From positions 186,001-250,000 of the forward strand of contig JACPJQ010000003.1 in the NCBI GenBank assembly GCA_016187465.1: DNA of 64,000 nucleotides, read 5' to 3'. The position numbers and the translations under genes were made by a program. Origin of the DNA: Candidatus Woesearchaeota archaeon. Lineage in GTDB: Archaea; Nanobdellota; Nanobdellia; Woesearchaeales; GW2011-AR4. This document shows positions 1 through 8,528 of the stretch, piece after piece. The notes beneath the pieces are model-generated. The model worked only from the letters and a program-made list of their open reading frames with translations. It was not told where the DNA came from and did no database searches. How positions within the stretch are numbered: the first letter of the stretch is position 1; every line of letters starts with the position of its first letter.

Positions 1-1
1 A

Positions 2-949
2 ATGAAGGGAAATGACATCGAGCCTTTCAACAATAACTTTGCTACTTTCACAATGATGGGCAGGTTTGGCAATGTAATGCTTGTAAATGGCGAAACCGAC
101 TACAAATTGAATGCTAAGAAAGGTGATATTGCCAGATTTTATCTGACAGATTCTGCAAACACAAGAACCTTCAATTTCATGATTGAGGACCACAAGCTGA
201 AACTAATAGGAAGCGATTCAGGAAAGTATGAAAAAGAATCAATTGTTGATTCAATAATAATGGCATCAGGGGAAAGATATATTGCAGAAGCTCTTTTTGA
301 CAAGCCAGGAACTTACAAAATAATCCATAAAACGCCACAAAAAGAATACACTCTAGGAGAAATAATTGTTGAGAATTCTGATATAATACCAGAAGATTCT
401 TTTTACGAGCTCAAGGAAAATAGAGACATAGAACAATCAATAGAGCCATTCAAGAAATATCTCTCTCCAAAGCCTGATTATGAATTCCGTTTGGACGTAG
501 AGCAGAGTGCAATGGGCGGCGGCATGGGAAGAATGTCAGATAATGAAGAAATTGAATGGGACGATGCAGGCCATAATGCAATGATGAATTCAATGTCTAC
601 CAGCAAGAATGTGAAATGGATCATCAAAGATGAAAAAACAGGAAAAATAAACATGGAGAATAACTACAATGTCAAGGTTGGGGATGTAAAGAAAATAAGG
701 TTTGTGAATAGCAAGAATTCCAAGCATCCGATGCAGCATCCGATGCATTTGCACGGCCAGAGATTCCTTGTTTTGAGCATTGACGGAAAGCAAAATGAGA
801 ATTTAGCGTGGAAGGACACTGTATTAGTTCCTGCCGGCAAAACAGTTGACATTCTTGTCGAATTTTCAAATCCTGGCGAATGGGTGATGCACTGCCACAT
901 AGCAGAGCATCTGGAAGCAGGGATGATGACACAGTTTACAGTATCATAG
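2..949 (+). CDS. Multicopper oxidase, C-terminal part (cut by window edge)
   Basis: C-terminal cupredoxin domains of a multicopper oxidase (laccase/CueO/CopA class), which oxidises metals or organics and reduces O2. Copper ligands are visible: HPMHLHG at about residues 246-252 and HCHIAEHLEAGM at 297-308, giving the type 1 set H246, C298, H303, M308 and the type 2/3 histidines. A Met/Gly-rich stretch at about 171-198 resembles the Met-rich inserts of copper-handling members. The N-terminal cupredoxin domain with the other histidine pairs is missing, so the true start lies left of the window. The next gene begins 10 nt downstream, suggesting an operon with the redoxin and CcdA-like genes. Substrate unknown. 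Confidence 0.9.
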   Translation: MKGNDIEPFNNNFATFTMMGRFGNVMLVNGETDYKLNAKKGDIARFYLTDSANTRTFNFMIEDHKLKLIGSDSGKYEKESIVDSIIMASGERYIAEALFDKPGTYKIIHKTPQKEYTLGEIIVENSDIIPEDSFYELKENRDIEQSIEPFKKYLSPKPDYEFRLDVEQSAMGGGMGRMSDNEEIEWDDAGHNAMMNSMSTSKNVKWIIKDEKTGKINMENNYNVKVGDVKKIRFVNSKNSKHPMQHPMHLHGQRFLVLSIDGKQNENLAWKDTVLVPAGKTVDILVEFSNPGEWVMHCHIAEHLEAGMMTQFTVS

Positions 950-959
950 AGGTAAAAAA

Positions 960-1640
960 ATGGAAGACAACACATTTCGGATAAAGAAAAAGTATGTTTA
1001 TGCAGGATTCATAGGATTAATATTGATAGTGGGATTTTTCATGTATTCGCTTGGGGGCAACAGTGGCAGAGCCGCTGCAGGAACCCAGGAAGCCGAAATG
1101 ATGAATGGCAATCCAAGCAGCAATTCAATGGCAGATCATCACAAGCCCTTCCAGGAAAAACCAAGCGGGTTTTTTGAAACTGCTGTCGGAAAGAAGGCTC
1201 CGGACTTTGACCTGCAGGACATAAAAGGAAATGCTGTAAAATTAAGCGGCTACAAAGGAAAAAATATTGTCCTTTTCTTCAATGAAGGCAGCATGTGCTA
1301 TCCAGCGTGCTGGAACCAGATTGGAGCGCTTGCAAATGATAATAGATTCAACTCAGATAACACAATTTCATTTTCCATAGTTGTTGATTCTCAGGCGCAA
1401 TGGAAAAAAATAATGCAGCAGGTCCCTCAACTGTCAAACTCAAAAATTCTTTTTGACACAACCAGAAAAGCCTCCTCTGATTATGACGTGCTTTTTCTTG
1501 AATCTTCAATGCACAAAGGGACTTACCCTGGGCACACTTATTTTGTCATTGACAAAGAAGGGATAATACGCTACACAAAAGACGATCAGTCAATGACTAT
1601 AAGAAACAATGAACTGGCTGCAGAATTAGAAAAGCTTTGA
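960..1640 (+). CDS. Membrane-anchored thioredoxin-fold (redoxin/peroxiredoxin-like) protein
   Basis: One N-terminal membrane segment (about residues 14-31), a low-complexity linker (35-70), then an AhpC/TSA-type redoxin domain beginning KKAPDFDLQDIKG. The usual active-site position holds GSMCYPACWNQ, with C113 and C117 in a CxxxC arrangement. The domain should face outside the membrane, on the same side as the neighbouring oxidase. GAGGT lies upstream of ATG 960. The following CcdA-like gene could pass electrons to it across the membrane. Thiol peroxidase versus thiol-disulfide reductase cannot be decided from sequence alone. Confidence 0.8.
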   Translation: MEDNTFRIKKKYVYAGFIGLILIVGFFMYSLGGNSGRAAAGTQEAEMMNGNPSSNSMADHHKPFQEKPSGFFETAVGKKAPDFDLQDIKGNAVKLSGYKGKNIVLFFNEGSMCYPACWNQIGALANDNRFNSDNTISFSIVVDSQAQWKKIMQQVPQLSNSKILFDTTRKASSDYDVLFLESSMHKGTYPGHTYFVIDKEGIIRYTKDDQSMTIRNNELAAELEKL

Positions 1641-1650
1641 GGTGCATAAA

Positions 1651-2541
1651 GTGGAATTTACCCTTATAATAGCCTCTCTGGTTGCGGCATTTATTGCAGG
1701 GATAGCGGCTTTGTTTGCTCCGTGCTGCATAACAGTCTTATTGCCTACATACCTCGGCTCAATTTTCAGGCAAAGAAGAACAGTTGTCGCAATGACTCTA
1801 GTTTTCTTTTTGGGATTGCTTGCGGTGTTCCTTCCGCTTGGACTGGGTTTTGCCAGTATCGGAACTTTGTTCAGCAGGAACCATGACTGGCTTTTCATAA
1901 TAGGGGGATGTTTCTTGTTGCTTCTTGGGGCATCAATCTTATTGGGCTTTCATCTTTCATTGCCATTCACAAAGCATCCGAAAACAAAAATAAAAGGGGC
2001 AGGCTCTGTTTTCATTCTCGGCGTATTTTCTGCCTTTGCAACGCTTTGCTGCGCTCCTGTGCTTGCAGGGGTTATGGCACTGTCCATATTGCCGGGCTCA
2101 ATTTTCTGGGGAGCAATGTATTCTCTCGCCTATGTTGCAGGAATGATTGCGCCTTTGCTGCTGATAGCAGGATTCCTTGACAGGTTTGATTTCACAAAGA
2201 AATTTGAGAAACTGAGCCAAGGCGTAGCTTACAGGATCGCTGGAAAGGTAATCAGCATAACGATTGCTGAGATGATTTCCGGGGCAATGTTCTTGCTGCT
2301 CGGGGCTTTCATAATCTACCTTGCGCTGGCAGGAAAGATTGCAATGGAAAATAATGATTTCCAGACATCAGTTAATATTTTTATGAGCAATCTAACAGAT
2401 TCTATAAACAATGTAATGGGCAGAATGCCTCTGCTTTTCTGGCCTGCACTGGCATTATTTTCGGCAGTAATAATTTATAAATACGTTAAACATCACAAAC
2501 AAAACAGCAATGCGCTGAAAAAATCACGGAGGATGAGATGA
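1651..2541 (+). CDS. CcdA/DsbD-like thiol electron transporter (cytochrome c biogenesis family)
   Basis: Polytopic membrane protein with about six hydrophobic segments and two cysteine-proline sites, FAPCC near the N terminus and LCCAPV in the middle, as in CcdA/DsbD transmembrane domains that carry reducing equivalents across the membrane. A GTG at 1642 is also in frame, but GAGGTG at 1639-1644 is well placed as a ribosome-binding site for GTG 1651, so that start is preferred. It follows a membrane-anchored redoxin, the expected electron acceptor. No c-type cytochrome maturation genes are visible, so a role in thiol redox balance is more likely than haem attachment. Confidence 0.82.
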   Translation: MEFTLIIASLVAAFIAGIAALFAPCCITVLLPTYLGSIFRQRRTVVAMTLVFFLGLLAVFLPLGLGFASIGTLFSRNHDWLFIIGGCFLLLLGASILLGFHLSLPFTKHPKTKIKGAGSVFILGVFSAFATLCCAPVLAGVMALSILPGSIFWGAMYSLAYVAGMIAPLLLIAGFLDRFDFTKKFEKLSQGVAYRIAGKVISITIAEMISGAMFLLLGAFIIYLALAGKIAMENNDFQTSVNIFMSNLTDSINNVMGRMPLLFWPALALFSAVIIYKYVKHHKQNSNALKKSRRMR

Positions 2542-2603
2542 GAGAAAATTCAATGGGGCTGTTATAATAAAATTTTATAAATAAAGCACGATTTCCAGAT
2601 TTT

Positions 2604-2900
2604 ATGGGTTATCATATAAGAGCAAGTGTTGACGAAGGTTTTCGCGTAAGCAGCCCTCACCAGAATATCGAAGTTATTCTAAGAGATATTATTAAAAATG
2701 GAGATAAGATAGCCTTCAAGGTTCAAGTTTACGATAGCCCGTTAATAAAAACAGGAACTTTCAGAGAGATGGGAATCGATTCGGCGTTGGAATTGGCGAA
2801 TGACACCGAAGTCACTATACGTAAATACCACCCAATTTCAAAAAGGCTCAAATTTTATATTGACAAGCCGGCTGACTACAAAGTTTTTCCAATAAAATGA
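2604..2900 (+). CDS. Hypothetical small protein
   Basis: 98-residue soluble protein that I do not recognise; predicted mostly beta, with alternating hydrophobic and charged residues and no membrane segment. A TATA-like TTTATAAATA lies about 28 nt upstream of ATG 2604 with no ribosome-binding site, so it is probably transcribed as its own leaderless unit. It converges on proS. Confidence 0.6.
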   Translation: MGYHIRASVDEGFRVSSPHQNIEVILRDIIKNGDKIAFKVQVYDSPLIKTGTFREMGIDSALELANDTEVTIRKYHPISKRLKFYIDKPADYKVFPIK

Positions 2901-2913
2901 GCATTCCAAACAC

Positions 2914-4365
2914 TTAGTAACCTTTCCCAAACATTGCCCAGAATTTCGCCTCTTTCCCGCACTGCACGCACTTGCCTTTTGCGGGCTTCTGCTCGAACGG
3001 AATGCATCTGCAAGTCGCCCCTTCTGATTTGTCTTTGATTGCGTCCTCGCATTCAGTCTGGCCGCAGAACATGGCTTTTGCCAGCTTTTTGCCTTTTATC
3101 GCTTTCAGAAAATCATTGAAATTGTGGACTTCCTCAACACCTTTTTTAAGCTGCTCTCTTGCTTTTTTAAGCAGGCTGTCCTGAATGTTATTCAGAATTT
3201 CTTCAGCTTTCTTGTCAATCTCCTTTGCTTTTATTGTGAGCTTTTCATTAGTGTCCCTTCTTACGAAAACAACCTGCTCAGCTTCAACATCCCTTGGCCC
3301 AATTTCTATTCTCAAAGGCACTCCTTTCAGCTCCCACTCATTGAACTTCCAGCCGGGCGTGTAAGAATCCCTGTCGTCCAATTCTGCCGCATAGTTTTTG
3401 GCTTTCAGGATTTTCATGACTTCCTTGGCTCTTGCAATAACCTTGTCCTTGTTTTCCTTGAACACGATTGGAACTACGATTATCTGCACAGAGGCTATCC
3501 TTGGAGGCATAACCAATCCTCTGTCGTCCCCGTGCATCATCACAACCGCCCCAATTGTCCTTGTGCTTAATCCCCATGATGTCTGCCAAACATGCTTTTC
3601 CTTTTCATCCTTATCAAGAAATTTAATGCCGAATACCTTTGCAAAATTCTGCCCAAGCAGATGAGAAGTGCCCATCTGCAGAGCCTTGCCGTCAGGCATG
3701 AAAGCCTCAACTGTGGTGGTGTATTCAGCGCCTGCAAATTTTTCTTTCTCGGTTTTCTTTCCGGCGATTACCGGAATCGCCATGTAATTTTCAATCAAAT
3801 CAACATACTCAAACAGCTGCTGCATTACTTCCCTTTCAGCTTCCTCTTTTGTTGCATGGGCCGTATGGCCTTCCTGCCATAAGAATTCCCTTGTTCTCAA
3901 AAACGGCTTTGCGTGCTTGAATTCCCACCTTACAACAGAATTCCATTGATTGAGAAGCAGAGGCAAGTCCCTCCAGCTCCTTATCCATTTGGAGTAGCTT
4001 TCATACATCACAGTTTCGGATGTGGGCCTTATTGCGAGCTTTTCGCTCAATTCAGTATCGCCTGCTTTTGTAACCCATGCAACTTCAGGCGAGAATCCTT
4101 CAACGTGCTCTGCCTCCTTTCTCAGCAGGCTCTCGGGTATGAACATCGGGAAATAGCAGTTTTTATGTCCTGAGCTTTTTATCTTGCCGTCAAAGATTTT
4201 CTGGATTTTTTCCCATATCGCATACGAATTTGGCTTGAATATGATGCAGCCGGATACAGAGCTGTAGTCAATCATGTCTGCCTTCAAGACAACCTGGTTG
4301 TACCACTCGTTGAAGTCTTCGGATTTTTTAACTGTCATTCCAATTCGTTCTTCTTTTTGTTCCAT
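2914..4365 (-). CDS. proS: Prolyl-tRNA synthetase (archaeal/eukaryotic type)
   Basis: Class II aminoacyl-tRNA synthetase that charges tRNA-Pro. Visible signatures are RPTSE (113-117), motif 2 FLRTREFLWQEGHTAHA (155-171) and motif 3 with HGDDRGLVMPPRIA. The C terminus has a cysteine cluster (CGQTEC...CRC...CVQC) and ends KFWAMFGKGY, typical of the short ProS type without the bacterial editing insertion. The length of 483 residues is normal. A tRNA-Pro gene lies about 2.3 kb away on the same strand. Confidence 0.97.
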   Translation of the reverse strand: MEQKEERIGMTVKKSEDFNEWYNQVVLKADMIDYSSVSGCIIFKPNSYAIWEKIQKIFDGKIKSSGHKNCYFPMFIPESLLRKEAEHVEGFSPEVAWVTKAGDTELSEKLAIRPTSETVMYESYSKWIRSWRDLPLLLNQWNSVVRWEFKHAKPFLRTREFLWQEGHTAHATKEEAEREVMQQLFEYVDLIENYMAIPVIAGKKTEKEKFAGAEYTTTVEAFMPDGKALQMGTSHLLGQNFAKVFGIKFLDKDEKEKHVWQTSWGLSTRTIGAVVMMHGDDRGLVMPPRIASVQIIVVPIVFKENKDKVIARAKEVMKILKAKNYAAELDDRDSYTPGWKFNEWELKGVPLRIEIGPRDVEAEQVVFVRRDTNEKLTIKAKEIDKKAEEILNNIQDSLLKKAREQLKKGVEEVHNFNDFLKAIKGKKLAKAMFCGQTECEDAIKDKSEGATCRCIPFEQKPAKGKCVQCGKEAKFWAMFGKGY

Positions 4366-4571
4366 TGAACATTAAAACTTTTAGTTTGTATTTAAAGATT
4401 TTGATTAATTTTTTGATATAATTTTCCTAATTACAATGACAATAGGGATATTTGGGTGAAGTTGCTCGCATTAGTCTTTTGGAATTTGCATGAGGGCTGG
4501 CTCTAGGGTATTAACTCTAAGGTAGTAGCAAAAACGGAAGATTAATAAAGCCCTACCCTGTGCCATAGTAC

Positions 4572-5237
4572 ATGGCAACATTGGATAGATTAATGTTTAC
4601 AAGAGAGCATTTTCCTCTAGATTTAGAAGCTTTTGATTTTAAAGGAAAAAACTTTTGGGAATTCATAAGAATTGAGATTCCTCCTTATCACCCTTCTATG
4701 GCAAAAGAGGGAATTAATTTTAAGTCGGTACCGAACTTACTTTACGAAGCTGTGGAAGCAACAGTTAAGGATTTAGAAGAGATTGCTAAGAGAAGAATAG
4801 ATATCCAAAAACTTCTTGAAAATGTGAGAAAAGACAATAAAACTAAAAAGATTTTATATGAACCAGAGGTAGTTGAGGAAGATGATTCAGGTATCAAAAT
4901 TGGTTCTATTCCCCTTATCGATTCTGTATATGTCGGGAAGGACAACATCAACCCCTATGATTATATGGGGGGTCAAGGTATCACAATAGACCGAAATAGA
5001 GGTGCACCCTTCTTTAAAGTTCCTAAAAAAGTTACTTTCACTCCAGAATTGATGAGTGAATATGAAATGACAGATAGGGGCTTACTTTTTGGAAAAAAAC
5101 AAATTGAATGTTCTAACGGATGGCATAGGCACAATTTAGCTGACATTAACGCTATCTTTTATAAGAATTTAGTTATTGCTTTGGATAATGCAGTTGTAAG
5201 AGAAAAATATCAGAAAACATCAATCTCTGAAGGATAA
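4572..5237 (+). CDS. Hypothetical protein
   Basis: 221-residue soluble protein not matched to a family by eye. It has an acidic middle (VVEEDDSG near 100) and an aromatic/histidine patch NGWHRHN near the C terminus. Codon use is more AT-rich than in proS. Probably leaderless: ATTAATAAAG lies about 30 nt upstream and no ribosome-binding site is visible. Confidence 0.6.
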   Translation: MATLDRLMFTREHFPLDLEAFDFKGKNFWEFIRIEIPPYHPSMAKEGINFKSVPNLLYEAVEATVKDLEEIAKRRIDIQKLLENVRKDNKTKKILYEPEVVEEDDSGIKIGSIPLIDSVYVGKDNINPYDYMGGQGITIDRNRGAPFFKVPKKVTFTPELMSEYEMTDRGLLFGKKQIECSNGWHRHNLADINAIFYKNLVIALDNAVVREKYQKTSISEG

Positions 5238-5376
5238 TATGTCCAGCCATCATATAATAGATGGGCACTAACTCTCACCTTTTTCTTTGTGCGTCTTATA
5301 TCGGACATTTTTTCCATTAATGAAATGAACTTTCTGTCAGTTAAGTTTAAAAATATCAGAATAATCATCAGGGATT

Positions 5377-5964
5377 ATGCCGGAAAAAGAAAAAAGCGCC
5401 GAGCAAAAGGAAACTGAAGCGAAGAATTCAGAACAGAATACAAAGAAAATCCTTGAATTGTCGGAGATAAGCATATGGATTGACACTTATGATGACATCT
5501 TCTCTGATTTTGACCCGAGACCTTATTCTCAAAGATCCCTGTCCGATGATTTTTTGACAGAGTCCAGGAAAGCCAGCATGGATAAAGCAGGCAAGCTGGA
5601 GTTAAGGCTGCTGGTCTCTGAAGAAAAAAGGGATGCTAAAAACGAGTCGGTTATAAAGAAAAGGCTGCATGAGCATTTTACCAAGCACGCGCAAATGCTT
5701 AAAAAAGAAATAAAAAGCACAAGAAACAAATCCGTTATAGCGGCGTTTATAGGCATTCTGATGCTGCTCAGCGCCACCTATATCGGTTCTTTTGAATCGA
5801 GTGCGTTCATAATGCGTTTTCTTTTTGTTCTGCTGGAACCGGCAGGCTGGTTCACAACATGGTTTGCGCTTGACAGGCTGTTCTACACTACAGAGAAGAA
5901 AAAGGAAGAGCATAATTTTTACGAAAAGATGTCAAAATGCGAGATTATGTTTTCGTCTTATTGA
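5377..5964 (+). CDS. Conserved hypothetical membrane protein
   Basis: 195 residues: a charged N-terminal linker, a conserved-looking segment ISIWIDTYDDIFSDFDPRPYSQR (about 32-54), a helical region, then two transmembrane helices (about 118-160) and a charged tail. The DxFSDFDPRxYSxR pattern resembles a family of uncharacterised membrane proteins found in bacteria and archaea; function unknown. Its 3' end overlaps the rhomboid gene tail-to-tail by 20 nt. Confidence 0.7.
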   Translation: MPEKEKSAEQKETEAKNSEQNTKKILELSEISIWIDTYDDIFSDFDPRPYSQRSLSDDFLTESRKASMDKAGKLELRLLVSEEKRDAKNESVIKKRLHEHFTKHAQMLKKEIKSTRNKSVIAAFIGILMLLSATYIGSFESSAFIMRFLFVLLEPAGWFTTWFALDRLFYTTEKKKEEHNFYEKMSKCEIMFSSY

Positions 5965-6580
5965 TTATCTTATAAATCAACGCAAAAACAGCCCCAAAAA
6001 CAAATCCGCCTATGTGGGCAAAGAATGCTATGCCGCTTTGCGCTCCAAACAAAGAGAATGTGCCGCTTATCAGCTGGAACAAAAACCATATTCCAATCAT
6101 GAATTTTGCCGACACCCTGTCATGGTAAAACCTGCTGATTACATAAACTTTAACATGAGGAAATAATATTACATAGGCTCCAAGAACGCCGCTTATTGCG
6201 CCGCTTGCCCCCACTGCAGGAACATCCGAGCCTAGGTTCAACAGGAAGTGCAACAGCGAGGCGGCAATGCCGCTTAAGATATAGAAAATTATGTATTTGA
6301 AGCGCCCAAAAACGTCTTCAACATTGTCGCCGAAGATATGCAGAAACCACATGTTGCCGAAGATATGCGCTATGCCGCCGTGCAAAAACATGCTCGTGAA
6401 TATTGCCAATATGCTGAATTCTGCAGGCTTAAATCCATAAGCGTTTATGAACTGCTCAAAATCGCTCAGAGATAAAACAAAAACAGCGATATTTACTGCT
6501 ATAAAAATCCAGTTCACAAGCGGAAACCTTTTTCTTGGGTTTTCGTCTTTCAGCGGAAAAAACTGCGCTTTTTTGTTCAT
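5945..6580 (-). CDS. Rhomboid-family intramembrane serine protease
   Basis: Six-helix rhomboid. Catalytic serine in GASGAISG (after VPAV), catalytic histidine in AHIGGF, plus the HGGIAHIFGNMWFL motif on helix 2. Cleaves transmembrane helices within the membrane; substrates unknown. 211 residues is the normal size for a minimal rhomboid. It lies downstream of the tRNA-Pro gene on the same strand, about 54 nt away. Confidence 0.93.
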   Translation of the reverse strand: MNKKAQFFPLKDENPRKRFPLVNWIFIAVNIAVFVLSLSDFEQFINAYGFKPAEFSILAIFTSMFLHGGIAHIFGNMWFLHIFGDNVEDVFGRFKYIIFYILSGIAASLLHFLLNLGSDVPAVGASGAISGVLGAYVILFPHVKVYVISRFYHDRVSAKFMIGIWFLFQLISGTFSLFGAQSGIAFFAHIGGFVFGAVFALIYKIINKTKT

Positions 6581-6633
6581 TTTGTCTTTGATTTATTTTG
6601 CTGTTTTTATTTATCCATATTTTTGAATGCTGA

Positions 6634-6827
6634 TGGGGCTGCGGAGATTCGAACTCCGGCCACGAGGCTTTTCTCCAAACTTTTCCATCGTTCCGAGGGA
6701 TTGTGTGACTTGTGAGCGAGTGGTACGAGCTCACTCGCATGTCACTCCCTCATTGCATGCTTTTAGTCAAGCTTTTGGCAAAAGGTTGGCCCCGAACCCC
6801 GGATACTGCCAACTATACGACAGCCCC
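6634..6827 (-). tRNA. tRNA-Pro(CGG) with 122-nt intron
   Basis: Read on the minus strand. Acceptor stem GGGGCTG (6827-6821) pairs with CAGCCCC (6641-6635), with discriminator A at 6634. D arm GTAT/GTAT; anticodon stem CGGGG/CCTCG; loop TTCGGG gives anticodon CGG followed by G37, as expected for proline; T arm CGGAG-TTCGAAT-CTCCG. The 5' exon is 37 nt (6791-6827) and the 3' exon 35 nt (6634-6668). The intron is at 6669-6790, canonical position 37/38. It can fold into a rod: AGGGA/TCCCT, GTGAC/GTCAC and GCGAGTG/CACTCGC. I did not verify the bulge-helix-bulge by computation. Confidence 0.9.
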
Positions 6828-6904
6828 ATAAAATGCCAAGGTTAAATTCAACAATTTAAATCTTGCCTAAAAAGATTTAAAAATACGCGATATTTGCTTA
6901 AAAT

Positions 6905-7294
6905 ATGAATCATGAATTTAGTATAGGGAGTATTGCAAGGATTCAAGAAAGCACTCCACAAGCCAAAGGCCTTGTGCTCTTGATAGCAGATTCTACGTTA
7001 CAGGAAAGATATAGGCAATTTGCAAAATCTGGAAATGTGTTGATGGTTCAAAATTTTCCGGAAGCTTTGAAAGAATCAAGTATATCTGACATTTCTGCTC
7101 ATATAATATATCCGGAACGCGGCTATTCTTTTCTGAATTTTGCGAAATCAATAAGAATTGCCAAAGGTCCTGCACATCTCATAGTTGTTGTAGGCGATCC
7201 TAAGTATAGAGAAAGCGTAGAAAAAAATAATTACAGATATGTTGATAGAGATGATGAGGACCACATCAATCAAGTTCTGAAGTACATCCTATAA
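6905..7294 (+). CDS. Hypothetical protein, possibly receiver-like fold
   Basis: 129 residues, no membrane segment. Alternating hydrophobic strands (GLVLLIADS, AHIIYPE, AHLIVVVGDP) and a C-terminal helix suggest an alpha/beta fold like CheY receivers, but the acidic pocket and phospho-acceptor pattern are not convincing. ATTTAAAAATA lies about 30 nt before ATG 6905, indicating a leaderless promoter. Not recognised further. Confidence 0.6.
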   Translation: MNHEFSIGSIARIQESTPQAKGLVLLIADSTLQERYRQFAKSGNVLMVQNFPEALKESSISDISAHIIYPERGYSFLNFAKSIRIAKGPAHLIVVVGDPKYRESVEKNNYRYVDRDDEDHINQVLKYIL

Positions 7295-7308
7295 ATCTGA
7301 TAAGATTT

Positions 7309-7893
7309 TCAAACCATCGGCGCAATAATACTCGATATCCCTTTTGTTATGAATTCTACTGCAATGGCAGCCAAAATTATTCCCATAACCCTCGAGATTA
7401 CATTAGTCCAGTGGTCTCCTAGCACTTTGTATATCTTAAAGGCGTTTATCAATATAAGCCATGTTACAAGGAGCGTTAAGAATGCGGCTATAACTGTTAC
7501 CAGAGTTCCATTCTCCTTGACTAATATCACTGTTGTTGTTATTACTCCCGGCCCTGTGAGCAAAGGAGTGCCTACAGGCACGCTCAAGTCTTTGCCGTGT
7601 AACTCGCTGATCTTGTACATATATCCGAATATATAAAATATTCCCAGTATCAGCAAAACAATTCCGCCTGCAATCTGGAAACTGTCTAGGTTTATGCCAA
7701 AAAAGTCAAAGATTTGCTGTCCAAGGAACAGGAACGCAAAAAGAAGCACGGCTGCCACAAAAACAGACTTATCTACACTATTTTTCACTTCTTTCAATGG
7801 CATTCCCTTTGTTAATCCTATGAATATAGGCAGGCTCCCTATAGGGTCCATTATCACAAACAGGGCTATGAATGCCTCGATCACTCCGTCCAT
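7309..7893 (-). CDS. MarC-family integral membrane protein
   Basis: Six-helix membrane protein of the MarC/UPF0056 family: starts MDGVIEAFIALFVIMDPIGSLPIF, contains GTPLLTGPGVITT, and ends with a hydrophobic helix. Transport function in the family is unproven. An upstream in-frame start exists, but ATG 7893 is preceded by GAGGTGA, which also contains the stop of the broken upstream gene, so 7893 is preferred (194 residues). Confidence 0.85.
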   Translation of the reverse strand: MDGVIEAFIALFVIMDPIGSLPIFIGLTKGMPLKEVKNSVDKSVFVAAVLLFAFLFLGQQIFDFFGINLDSFQIAGGIVLLILGIFYIFGYMYKISELHGKDLSVPVGTPLLTGPGVITTTVILVKENGTLVTVIAAFLTLLVTWLILINAFKIYKVLGDHWTNVISRVMGIILAAIAVEFITKGISSIIAPMV

Positions 7894-7895
7894 CT

Positions 7896-8064
7896 TCACC
7901 TCTTCTTTAAATTGCAAAATATGTTGTCAGCGCTTGCGATGGTGAATAATACAGCCACAACCATCAATACGTAATTTTTTGCTTTGAGTGAGTATATCGC
8001 AGCCACAAATCCAATATATTGCCAAAATCAAATAAAGTGCAGCAATTTTTGTGGATTTCTTCAT
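7896..8064 (-). pseudogene. Frameshifted small membrane protein
   Basis: From ATG 8064 one frame reads MKKSTKIAALYLI..., then the +1 frame carries the plausible continuation FWQYIGFVAAIYSLKAK...LMVVAVLFTIASADNIFCNLKKR, ending at TGA 7896-7898 inside the marC ribosome-binding site. Removing a single base after the TTG of the LYL codons would restore a roughly 55-residue two-helix protein. ATG 8064 abuts the stop of the upstream frame. Either a real one-base insertion or a sequencing error. Confidence 0.5.
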
Positions 8065-8181
8065 TTAAACTTTGCCTGATTTTTTTGCCGTTTGAAATTT
8101 AAATTCCTTCTTCGGCAATAAAATGAATATTGAAATGCCCACAACGATTATTGTGTAGATTATAGAGTATCTGACTATATC
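8065..8181 (-). pseudogene. In-frame extension beyond the amber stop of the upstream membrane gene
   Basis: After the TAG at 8182-8184 the same frame stays open for 38 codons (DIVRYSIIYTIIVVGISIFILLPKK...SGKV) to TAA 8065-8067. It contains a clean hydrophobic helix with positive residues after it, like a fourth helix of the upstream protein, and has no good start codon of its own. This suggests a nonsense mutation in, or readthrough of, a longer gene. Confidence 0.5.
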
Positions 8182-8481
8182 CTATGCATCCACAGCCTTG
8201 TATGCATAAAAAATTAGGCTGGCCATTCCTGCAAAAAAAAGCACTGGCGCAAGTGCGTGGTAGCCCATCTTCTCCGTATGTAAATAAACTCCCGAGACTA
8301 TGAAGAAAGAAACAATGGTTATAAACAGAAACACGACCACGATATTCATGTACCTTATGCTTTCAAAATGTATTGTTGAGTATATTGATATGTACATAGT
8401 AAATAGAAACGCAGCCAATATAGACACAAGATAAAACCATTTTGGAGACTTATCTGAGCTGACCTCTTTTTTATCTGCCAT
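8182..8481 (-). CDS. Hypothetical three-helix membrane protein (probably truncated by TAG)
   Basis: 99 residues with a charged N terminus and three hydrophobic segments (about 17-37, 44-66, 75-94), ending AYKAVDA at TAG 8182-8184. The frame continues open downstream, see 8065-8181. An AT-rich TATTTAAATATT lies just upstream of the start. Not recognised. Sits in the minus-strand run between the serine protease and MarC. Confidence 0.6.
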   Translation of the reverse strand: MADKKEVSSDKSPKWFYLVSILAAFLFTMYISIYSTIHFESIRYMNIVVVFLFITIVSFFIVSGVYLHTEKMGYHALAPVLFFAGMASLIFYAYKAVDA

Positions 8482-8528
8482 ATCAGCTCACTTAAGTAAT
8501 CAATATTTAAATATTGCGGAAATGGAAT

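Noticed and set aside
8182-8184. UAG as pyrrolysine codon
   Set aside because: TAG terminates other genes in the window normally and no pyl genes are visible here; a nonsense mutation or sequencing error is simpler.
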